Assembly (NCBI GenBank): GCA_021789715.1
Contig: JAJYJE010000062.1
Coordinates: 1 to 6,065, forward strand
Length of the DNA: 6,065 nt
Direction: 5' to 3'
From: a bacterium
Lineage (GTDB): Bacteria > Patescibacteriota > Doudnabacteria > UBA920
Shown: positions 1 to 4,753 of the stretch, in pieces
Layout of the letters: every line of letters starts with the position of its first letter
How positions within the stretch are numbered: the first letter of the stretch is position 1
The notes under the pieces: model-generated
Databases searched by the model: none
What the model was told of the DNA's origin: nothing
What the model saw: the letters and a program-made list of their open reading frames with translations, nothing else
Translations under genes and position numbers: made by a program

Positions 1-28
1 TTGCAGTAAGTTAGCGGACAAGTACAAT
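1..28 (+). promoter_or_regulatory. possible sigma70-type promoter for the small zinc-ribbon genes
   Basis: TACAAT at 23-28 matches the -10 consensus at five of six positions. TTGCAG at 1-6, 16 bp upstream, keeps only the TTG of a -35 box. Transcription would begin near 35, just before the hairpin at 40-80, so that hairpin would lie in the mRNA leader. The window starts here, so whether the -35 is intact and whether a gene ends upstream cannot be seen. Confidence 0.3.
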
Positions 29-39
29 CGACTTAAGTC

Positions 40-80
40 TCCCGGTCTCAGCGCAAGCTGAGGTTTTTTGTTTGCCGGGA
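40..80 (+). terminator. intrinsic terminator or leader attenuator, nested hairpin
   Basis: CTCAGC (47-52), a GCAA tetraloop (53-56) and GCTGAG (57-62) form a perfect 6-bp GNRA-capped stem, followed by G and six T (64-69): a compact intrinsic terminator. An outer perfect 6-bp pair, TCCCGG (40-45) with CCGGGA (75-80), encloses both the stem and the T tract. It may simply end an upstream gene lying outside the window. If the promoter at 1-28 is real, it is instead a leader attenuator for the gene at 104. Confidence 0.6.
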
Positions 81-103
81 AATCAAACATAGGAGAAGGG
101 AAA

Positions 104-319
104 ATGGAAACCCAAGGCAATGCTTTAACGCCTAAACGCACCAATTTGATCAACTCCGTAGGTGATTCCAAAATTGGTACGCCGCAGCATTTGTTCAAAC
201 ATCGCTTAATTAAGGGTGGATTGGTCAACTATTGCCCAATTTGCAAGTTCGAACTGCATGCCCTGCTCAACTGCAGCAAATGCGGCCATAGTGTGGAAAC
301 CATTGGAGAGAATGAATGA
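104..319 (+). CDS. small zinc-ribbon protein, 71 aa, function unknown
   Basis: The start ATG at 104 is chosen because AGGAG (91-95) and the purine run after it lie 8 nt upstream; a longer frame from TTG at 68 would begin inside the T tract of the upstream terminator. The first 40 residues are basic and polar with no recognised fold. The C-terminal half holds two cysteine knuckles, CPIC (C44, C47) and CSKC (C57, C60), spaced CxxC-x9-CxxC and followed by GH, which is a typical single zinc ribbon. No catalytic motif, signal peptide or membrane span is visible. The stop TGA overlaps the start of the next gene (ATGA), implying translational coupling. Such small ribbons may bind RNA, DNA or protein; the specific role is not recognisable. 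Confidence 0.75.
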   Translation: METQGNALTPKRTNLINSVGDSKIGTPQHLFKHRLIKGGLVNYCPICKFELHALLNCSKCGHSVETIGENE

Positions 320-465
320 TGCCAGCCAAGCCTGACTTAACGGAAGAGGTGATAAAAAAAGCGACCTGCGATCAGTGCTACGAGGAATACCCCGCGGACA
401 AAATGGGCCACATTTGCCCATGCGGCGGCGTTATCGTAGACCCAAAAAAGTTGCCCAACTTCTAG
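316..465 (+). CDS. tiny zinc-binding protein, 49 aa, coupled to the upstream ribbon protein
   Basis: It starts at ATG 316, overlapping the previous stop by 4 nt; a second in-frame ATG follows at once (319). GGAGAG (305-310) inside the upstream gene is a suitable Shine-Dalgarno site for either start. The protein begins MMPAKPDLTEEV and has cysteines at 18, 21, 34 and 36 (CDQC, then CPCGG), spaced CxxC-x12-CxC, a plausible four-Cys zinc site filling most of the chain. It ends KKLPNF with TAG. It is short enough to be missed by gene callers. The overlap, the good ribosome site and the second zinc knuckle next to another zinc ribbon support a real gene. Function is unknown; the two proteins may act together, but this is inference. 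Confidence 0.65.
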   Translation: MMPAKPDLTEEVIKKATCDQCYEEYPADKMGHICPCGGVIVDPKKLPNF

Positions 466-540
466 CCTGTCTTTCAGGGCAGGGTGAATGCTCTTACAAG
501 AGAGTATTTTCCGAGCCCTGCAAGGGCCACTTGGAGGAAT

Positions 541-723
541 ATGGGTAATACGACAAAGTCAGACGACAAGACGCTCGAAACCGCAATCGCCAATCCGCAA
601 CCCGCAATGGAGTCGGCTGTTATTGAAAAGCCGGCGAGGGGGGTGGGGTTTCAATCTGACGACGCTACGCTCAAGGCGTGGCAGAGAGCATGCAAAGGCA
701 TCGAAGAGACATGGCCTAGATGA
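541..723 (+). CDS. possible small protein, 60 aa, hypothetical
   Basis: The frame begins at ATG 541 after GGAGG (533-537), only 3 nt away, which is closer than usual. A GTG at 484 in the same frame would give 79 aa but lacks a convincing ribosome site. The product is polar, without membrane spans, and contains one cysteine and two tryptophans near its C-terminal end (DATLKAWQRACKGIEETW). No family is recognised. For: it is co-directional with the two zinc-ribbon genes and stops 24 nt before a strong terminator. Against: part of it (581-607) is a short-period CCGCAA repeat of a type common in non-coding spacers, and other frames are also open here. If it is not a gene, 466-920 is a 455-nt spacer holding the repeat, the terminator and the secA promoter and leader. 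Confidence 0.35.
   Translation: MGNTTKSDDKTLETAIANPQPAMESAVIEKPARGVGFQSDDATLKAWQRACKGIEETWPR
581..607 (+). repeat. short direct repeat, CCGCAA units
   Basis: CCGCAA occurs at 581-586, 595-600 and 602-607, with CAATC-type sequence between the first two. In one frame it reads like the SPIRNPQ-style low-complexity peptide often produced by dispersed spacer repeats in environmental bacterial genomes. That resemblance is from memory; the three copies are seen directly. Confidence 0.4.
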
Positions 724-747
724 AACCGTGCCGTCTTCCGAAACTGG

Positions 748-792
748 GGGACCGACAATAATCTTCACGTTAGTCGGTCCCTGTTCTTTTTG
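748..792 (+). terminator. intrinsic terminator closing the small-gene cluster
   Basis: GGGACCGAC (748-756) and GTCGGTCCC (773-781) form a perfect 9-bp GC-rich stem with a 16-nt loop, followed by TGTTCTTTTTG. A second weak hairpin lies directly behind: GCCT (792-795) with AGGC (802-805), then T5AT5. Together they look like tandem terminators separating the upstream cluster from secA. Confidence 0.85.
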
Positions 793-825
793 CCTTAATT
801 TAGGCTTTTTATTTTTGCCTGTTTC

Positions 826-834
826 TGGTATAAT
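826..834 (+). promoter_or_regulatory. secA promoter, extended -10
   Basis: TATAAT (829-834) is a perfect -10 box, preceded by TG at 826-827 to give the extended -10 form TGGTATAAT. No good -35 is present: the sequence 17 bp upstream (806-811) is TTTTTA. Extended -10 promoters can work without one. Predicted transcription start is near 841, giving a leader of about 80 nt before secA. Confidence 0.7.
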
Positions 835-846
835 AGCTAGGCATTT

Positions 847-868
847 AGTTGAGAATATCAACTTTTTT
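847..868 (+). promoter_or_regulatory. hairpin plus T tract at the 5' end of the secA leader
   Basis: AGTTGA (847-852) pairs with TCAACT (858-863) around a 5-nt loop and is followed by further T residues to 868. It sits within about 25 nt of the predicted start of the secA transcript. The stem is AT-rich and weak for a terminator; it may be a weak attenuator, a 5' stabilising hairpin, or chance. Confidence 0.3.
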
Positions 869-918
869 AGTCTTCGACCCCCAGCTTTTTACTTGTAATT
901 TGCCACTTTTAACTTTTG
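861..918 (+). repeat. degenerate ACTTTTA repeats in the secA leader
   Basis: Units close to ACTTTTA recur at 861-869 (ACTTTTTTA), 884-891 (GCTTTTTA), 891-898 (ACTTGTAA), 905-912 (ACTTTTAA) and 912-918 (ACTTTTG). The stretch is pyrimidine-rich on this strand and fills most of the leader up to the ATG, leaving no Shine-Dalgarno site. The period is irregular. Confidence 0.45.
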
Positions 919-920
919 CT

Positions 921-3680
921 ATGTCTTTTTTCACAAAATTTTTTACCGGCGAGAAGAGCGCGCTTGAGCGCTATGGTGACGAACTTGAAGCCGTAAACAG
1001 CTTTAAGGACGAGGTTTCGGCTTTAAGCCAAGAACAGATCCGGGAAGAAATTAAAGATTTTAAATTGGAAATTAGCGCGCTGGATTCAAAGGATGACATT
1101 AAAGACAAACTCCACGAAATTCTGCCGCGCGTATTCGCGTTGGCCCGCGAGGCCGCCAAGCGTACCATTGGCCAGTTCCATTACGATGTCCAAATTGTCG
1201 GCGGCGCGGCTTTGGCCAATCGCAAAATCGCGGAAATGAAAACCGGGGAAGGCAAAACTTTAACCGCCACATTGCCCTTATCGCTGTTCGCTTTGGCCGG
1301 CAAAGGCGCTCATTTGGTCACCGTCAACGATTATCTGGCCCGCTGGCAAGCTTCGCTTATGGGACCGATTTACCATTACCTGGGCCTGTCGGTCGCATCC
1401 ATCCAGCACGAGGCTTCCTTTTTATACGACCCAACTTACCAGCCGGAGCAGGAAGAAATTGAAAAATTACAGGGTGAAACCCAAGGGTTAGTAATGGATG
1501 TTAAGCATATGCGCCCTGTCAGCCGGCGAGAGGCTTATGCCGCGGACATAACGTACGGCACTAACAACGAATTCGGATTTGATTATTTGCGCGACAATAT
1601 GGTCCAGCACCAGAGCCAAATGGTGCAGCGCGGCTTATTTTTTGCCATTGTCGACGAAGTCGACTCGATTTTGATCGACGAAGCCCGCACCCCGCTTATT
1701 ATCAGCATGCCGGACACCGAGCCTACCTCCAAATACTACGATTTTGCCCGGATGGTTGACCGTCTGGAAGAAGAGAAAGATTACACGGTTGACGAAAAAC
1801 ACAAAGCAGCCAGCCTGACTGACGACGGGATTACGAAAATCGAAAAGATTTTAAACGTGCCGAACATTTACGACACGTCCAAGGGCGTCACGACCATCCA
1901 TCACATCGAGCAGGCGCTGCGCGCGCGGGCATTATTCAAAAAAGACCGCGACTACGTGGTGCGCGACGGCGAAATTATTATTGTTGACGAATTTACCGGG
2001 CGTCTAATGTTCGGCCGCCGTTACAGCGAAGGCTTGCACCAGGCCATTGAAGCCAAGGAAGGAGTTAAAATCCAGCAGGAAAGCAAAACTCTGGCTACTA
2101 TTACTTTCCAAAACCTGTTTCGCTTGTATATGTTCCTGTCCGGCATGACCGGCACGGCCAAGACTGAAGAAGAGGAATTTTTCAGCATTTACCAGCTGAC
2201 GGTCGAACAGATTCCGACCAATAAACCCATGGTTCGCGATGACCGGCCGGACGTAGTTTATAAAACCGAAGAGGCGAAATTTAAAGCAATTGCCAAGGAG
2301 ATAAAGGAGCGCCACAAAAAAGGCCAGCCGATTTTAATCGGTACGGTCAGCATTGCCAAAAACGAGCTATTGGCGGAATATTTAAAAAACGAAGGCTTGA
2401 AATTCGAGATTTTAAACGCTAAAAACCACGAACGCGAAGCGCATATAATTTCCCAGGCCGGGCGGTTTAAATCCATTACTTTGGCGACTAATATTGCCGG
2501 CCGCGGCGTGGATATTTTGCTTGGCGGCAACCCGATTGATCCGGAAGAGGCCGGAGCCGTGCGCGAAGCCGGCGGTTTGCTTATTGTAGGCACAGAACGG
2601 CATGAGTCGCGCCGCATTGACAACCAGCTGCGCGGCCGCGCCGGCCGCCAGGGTGATCCCGGTTCTTCGCAATTTTTTGTCAGCATGGAAGATGACCTAA
2701 TGCGGCTGTTTGGCGGCGAACGCATGAAATCGCTCATGAATACCTTGGGGCTGCCGGATGACCAGCCGATTGAGGCAAAAATGGTCAGCAAATCCATTGA
2801 ATCCGCCCAAAAGAAAATCGAAGGCTTGAACTTTGACACCCGCAAGCATGTTCTGGAGTTTGATGACGTGCTTAATCATCAGCGCAACATCATTTACAAG
2901 CGGCGGCGCAAGTATGTGCCGGGTACGGCAGAGGCCAAAAAGTTTGATCTTAGAGAGGAGATATTGGGACTGGTAAAGGAAGAGATCGGTTCGGCTGTCA
3001 CACTGGCCTTTAATATGCCAACGGAAGTTGAAGGATCCGATGCCAAGCAGGATACGTTTGACGAACTTGCCAAACAGCTGAATACTATGATTCCGGTTAC
3101 ACCGGAGCTGGTTAAGCAGGCCAAGGAAGCGGCGGAGAATGCGGCGGATAAGGAATTTGCCGTAACAGACGTTTTCTACAAGGCTGCGGCGGATTTATGG
3201 GAAATTAAAGAAAAGGAGATGGGAAAAGAGGCGTTCGACGGCGCTCAGCGGTTCGTAGCCCTGCAGTCGCTGGATACGCTTTGGATGGAACATTTGGATA
3301 CAATGGACCATTTACGCGACAGCGTGCGCCTGCGCGGCTATGGCCAGCGCGACCCGCTAGTGGAATACAAAAAAGAGGGCTACGAAATGTTCCAGCGTTT
3401 GATTGCCGAGATTAACAAGCAGATTGTTTATACCATCTTTCATATTAATATCCAGATCCAGGCCCAGCCAATGCAGCAAACGAACTTGCAGACGAATAAA
3501 TCTGACGGTGCAACAGGCCAGCCGGTCGGATCATCTTCGGATCAGAGTATAGGCAGAAACGATCCCTGTCCATGCGGCAGCGGCAAAAAATGGAAAAAAT
3601 GCGGCATGCTCAACACCGCCGAGCATTTGCAAAACCTGGCCAGGGGCGGAGCGAAGCACCAAGCTAAAGTTGGCGGATAA
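921..3680 (+). CDS. secA: preprotein translocase subunit SecA, ATPase
   Basis: SecA is the cytosolic ATPase that drives unfolded preproteins through the SecYEG channel. At 919 aa it is full length. Visible in order: Walker A GEGKT (109-113); Walker B and the SecA signature DEVDSILIDEARTP (245-258); the NBD1/NBD2 motif SGMTGTA (407-413); the helicase arginine-finger region RGRAGRQGDPGSSQFF (571-586); the helical scaffold with LEFDDVLNHQR (645-655); a Gln/Ser/Thr-rich linker; and a C-terminal SEC-C motif CPCGSGKKWKKC with C883, C885 and C894. The fourth metal ligand, usually His or Cys right after the third Cys, is Gly here. About 30 extra residues (roughly 165-200, FLYDP to KHMRPVS) sit in NBD1 compared with E. 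coli SecA. Start ATG 921 gives the expected MSFFTKFF N-terminus; a TTG start at 849 would only add translated leader repeat. No Shine-Dalgarno site is visible. The gene is monocistronic in this window and converges on the minus-strand gene at 3726. Confidence 0.98.
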   Translation: MSFFTKFFTGEKSALERYGDELEAVNSFKDEVSALSQEQIREEIKDFKLEISALDSKDDIKDKLHEILPRVFALAREAAKRTIGQFHYDVQIVGGAALANRKIAEMKTGEGKTLTATLPLSLFALAGKGAHLVTVNDYLARWQASLMGPIYHYLGLSVASIQHEASFLYDPTYQPEQEEIEKLQGETQGLVMDVKHMRPVSRREAYAADITYGTNNEFGFDYLRDNMVQHQSQMVQRGLFFAIVDEVDSILIDEARTPLIISMPDTEPTSKYYDFARMVDRLEEEKDYTVDEKHKAASLTDDGITKIEKILNVPNIYDTSKGVTTIHHIEQALRARALFKKDRDYVVRDGEIIIVDEFTGRLMFGRRYSEGLHQAIEAKEGVKIQQESKTLATITFQNLFRLYMFLSGMTGTAKTEEEEFFSIYQLTVEQIPTNKPMVRDDRPDVVYKTEEAKFKAIAKEIKERHKKGQPILIGTVSIAKNELLAEYLKNEGLKFEILNAKNHEREAHIISQAGRFKSITLATNIAGRGVDILLGGNPIDPEEAGAVREAGGLLIVGTERHESRRIDNQLRGRAGRQGDPGSSQFFVSMEDDLMRLFGGERMKSLMNTLGLPDDQPIEAKMVSKSIESAQKKIEGLNFDTRKHVLEFDDVLNHQRNIIYKRRRKYVPGTAEAKKFDLREEILGLVKEEIGSAVTLAFNMPTEVEGSDAKQDTFDELAKQLNTMIPVTPELVKQAKEAAENAADKEFAVTDVFYKAAADLWEIKEKEMGKEAFDGAQRFVALQSLDTLWMEHLDTMDHLRDSVRLRGYGQRDPLVEYKKEGYEMFQRLIAEINKQIVYTIFHINIQIQAQPMQQTNLQTNKSDGATGQPVGSSSDQSIGRNDPCPCGSGKKWKKCGMLNTAEHLQNLARGGAKHQAKVGG

Positions 3681-3719
3681 AAAAAACGACCTGCCGGGAA
3701 TAGGACCCCGACAAGTCGT
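3679..3719 (-). terminator. intrinsic terminator of the minus-strand membrane protein gene
   Basis: ACGAC (3686-3690) pairs with GTCGT (3715-3719); after single mismatches the stem continues TG/CA (3692-3693 with 3712-3713) and CGGG/CCCG (3695-3698 with 3707-3710). Read on the minus strand it is followed by seven T (complement of 3679-3685), which cover the last two bases of the secA TAA. On the plus strand no T run follows, so it should work mainly for the minus-strand gene. Confidence 0.8.
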
Positions 3720-3725
3720 CTGCTG

Positions 3726-3935
3726 TTACGGTTTAGTGCCTCTACTAGGCACCCGTTCCACAATTTCCCAGGATAGCGCAAAGGCAAGCCCGGCCAGAAA
3801 CAGGGCTGCCAAAAAAGGGGGGTCGCGAAGTTCGTGTGAAGGGGAGCTGGACAACTGGTCCGCCATTACCAAGATGGCCAACACGACCGCTATAATAAAA
3901 AACTTAACCAACACCCGTTGCGGAAAGTCTTTCAT
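3726..3935 (-). CDS. small two-helix membrane protein, 69 aa, unknown function
   Basis: Read on the minus strand, GGAGG (3944-3940) precedes the ATG (3935-3933) by 4 nt; this start is preferred over an upstream one because it places the Shine-Dalgarno site correctly. The protein starts MKDFPQRVLVKFF. One hydrophobic helix spans about 8-25 (IIAVVLAILVMA) and a second about 40-56 (PFLAALFLAGLAFALSW), joined by a polar loop with SSSPS, and a charged tail ends in TKP. The basic N-terminus and tail suggest a hairpin with both ends in the cytoplasm. A TTGACA promoter upstream and a strong terminator directly downstream make it a self-contained transcription unit. No family is recognised. The overlapping plus-strand open frame is a shadow. 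Confidence 0.8.
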   Translation of the reverse strand: MKDFPQRVLVKFFIIAVVLAILVMADQLSSSPSHELRDPPFLAALFLAGLAFALSWEIVERVPSRGTKP

Positions 3936-3939
3936 GTAA

Positions 3940-3944
3940 CCTCC
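3940..3944 (-). promoter_or_regulatory. Shine-Dalgarno site fixing the start of the membrane protein gene
   Basis: GGAGG on the minus strand with a 4-nt spacer (TTAC) to ATG. It is one of the clearest ribosome sites in the window and decides the 69-aa start over a longer frame. Confidence 0.75.
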
Positions 3945-3962
3945 GTTCAAAATTGCTTTCAA

Positions 3963-3991
3963 ACAGTAACACAAAATTCTCTTAATGTCAA
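3963..3991 (-). promoter_or_regulatory. promoter of the small membrane protein gene
   Basis: On the minus strand, a perfect -35 TTGACA (3991-3986), a 17-bp spacer and -10 TACTGT (3968-3963) are seen. The -10 is poor but is preceded by TG one base away, giving the extended form TGTTACTGT. Predicted start is near 3956, for a leader of about 20 nt containing the GGAGG site. Confidence 0.65.
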
Positions 3992-3994
3992 TGA

Positions 3995-4023
3995 TTTATG
4001 GGCAAATTTTTGAGTCATATAAA
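3995..4023 (+). promoter_or_regulatory. possible divergent promoter for the gene at 4080
   Basis: TATAAA at 4018-4023 resembles a -10 box. The hexamer 17 bp upstream, TTTATG (3995-4000), is a weak -35. It would start transcription near 4030 and lies back to back with the minus-strand promoter. A perfect AAAAATTTTT palindrome follows at 4036-4045 in the AT-rich leader. The region is AT-rich, so chance matches are likely. Confidence 0.35.
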
Positions 4024-4079
4024 GAATCTTTACGGAAAAATTTTTAATCCTCCAATCATTAAATCTTTAAACCGATAAT

Positions 4080-4388
4080 ATGGCTAACGACTTCAAGCGG
4101 AAAGAACCGAACAAAACCGAAAAAGTGCTATACGAATTGTTTATGCAGCAGCAGGGGATGGAACGCGCGCTCACGACAAACTCGGCATTGCTGGTATCTT
4201 TGGCGATGCTGATGAAAATCGAGCCGGAAAAACTTGCTGAGGCTCTTATTGATAACGATAAAATTAAGGAGTACAGCGGCAAGATCAACAAAAAAATTAA
4301 CGAGCTGGAAGAATCGCGACGGGCTAAAGAAGCCCCCGCAGGCGATGCCGGCGCAACAAATGAGCATGCCGGGCACAACCATGCTTAA
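4080..4388 (+). CDS. orphan helical protein with His-rich tail, 102 aa
   Basis: Start ATG 4080 is the first in frame and gives MANDFKRKEPNKTEKV; no Shine-Dalgarno site precedes it. The sequence looks mostly alpha-helical: a charged N-terminus, a helix through about 14-30 (YELFMQQQGMERAL), a hydrophobic but short stretch 36-47 (ALLVSLAMLMKI), then a highly charged Lys/Glu helix about 50-84 that could be coiled coil. The last 17 residues are low-complexity Ala/Gly and end NEHAGHNHA with His at 96, 99 and 101, which could bind metal. The hydrophobic stretch is too short to be a confident membrane span. I do not recognise the family. A hairpin 8 nt downstream may end the transcript. Confidence 0.75.
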   Translation: MANDFKRKEPNKTEKVLYELFMQQQGMERALTTNSALLVSLAMLMKIEPEKLAEALIDNDKIKEYSGKINKKINELEESRRAKEAPAGDAGATNEHAGHNHA

Positions 4389-4396
4389 TGATAAAA

Positions 4397-4424
4397 TACC
4401 CCTTAAAACGGCGGGGTAATCTTT
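4397..4424 (+). terminator. weak terminator-like hairpin with an alternative fold
   Basis: TACCCC (4397-4402) and GGGGTA (4413-4418) form a 6-bp stem with a 10-nt loop, followed by ATCTTT, a poor U tract. A second stem, GGCTTTT (4430-4436) with AAAAGCC (4452-4458), lies just beyond. A competing long-range pair, GCGGGG (4411-4416) with CCCCGC (4457-4462), would disrupt both. It may end the gene at 4080 inefficiently. Confidence 0.4.
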
Positions 4425-4481
4425 CCGGCGGCTTTTTATCGACTGATGAGGAAAAGCCCCGCAGGCCAATTAATGCCCGGT

Positions 4482-4499
4482 CCTCCTCGCAATGACAGG
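4482..4499 (+). repeat. possible remnant of a dispersed palindromic repeat
   Basis: CCTCCTCGCAATGACAGG resembles the end of a repeat family (CTCCTCGCAATGACR) that I recall from intergenic regions of many unrelated bacteria. No matching inverted half (GTCATTGCGAGGAG) is present nearby, so if related it is only a fragment. Single copy in this window. Confidence 0.25.
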
Positions 4500-4507
4500 A
4501 AAAACCT

Positions 4508-4690
4508 ATGTCACAAAACTTTTGGGACGCGTTTTATGCCAATTTATTTTCCAGCCTATCGGTCGTGGTTATTTTAGCGATCATCGGCTTTATCGCGAAG
4601 CATCGCATTACCCGCAATTTTAAAAAATTTATTGCAAGCGAAGTGGAAGAAACAATAGAACAAATCAAGGAAAACTCGAGAAATAAATAA
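4508..4690 (+). CDS. small single-span membrane protein, 60 aa, unknown function
   Basis: ATG 4508 follows AGGA (4497-4500) with a 7-nt gap. The protein starts MSQNFWDAFYANLF. One clear transmembrane helix lies at about 13-30 (SVVVILAIIGFIA), followed by a basic cluster KHRITRNFKK (31-40) that by the positive-inside rule puts the C-terminus in the cytoplasm. The remainder (41-55) is a charged, probably amphipathic helix rich in Glu. This layout is common among small membrane-anchored helper proteins, but no family is recognised. It stands alone, 63 nt upstream of the Nudix gene with no clear terminator between, so it may be co-transcribed with that cluster. Confidence 0.7.
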   Translation: MSQNFWDAFYANLFSSLSVVVILAIIGFIAKHRITRNFKKFIASEVEETIEQIKENSRNK

Positions 4691-4753
4691 AGCCGCTTAC
4701 AGAAAATTTAGGTTGAGCAAATTGGATGGCTGTAATATCCATTCCGTTGATTT

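Noticed and set aside
68..103. TTG start at 68 for the first zinc-ribbon protein
   Set aside because: It lies within the terminator T tract; ATG 104 has the Shine-Dalgarno site at proper distance.
475..521. CAGGGC/GCCCTG pairing (475-480 with 515-520) as a small RNA or switch before the 541 ORF
   Set aside because: The pairing is short, overlaps several equally good alternatives, and no promoter or terminator frames it.
488..898. Open frames on both strands through the spacer upstream of secA
   Set aside because: They run across the terminator, the promoter and the secA leader, have no ribosome sites and show low-complexity repeat peptides.
849..920. In-frame TTG start giving SecA a 24-residue hydrophobic N-terminal extension
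   Set aside because: The extension is translated leader repeat, it has no ribosome site, and SecA is cytosolic with a normal N-terminus at ATG 921.
3670..3939. Plus-strand open frame over the small membrane protein gene
   Set aside because: It overlaps the secA end and is antisense to a gene with its own promoter, ribosome site and terminator.
4411..4462. Hammerhead ribozyme-like core, CTGATGAG at 4443-4450 followed by GAAA
   Set aside because: There is no stem II between CTGATGA and GAAA, stem I does not pair, and the GCGGGG/CCCCGC helix is offset by two bases from the required position.
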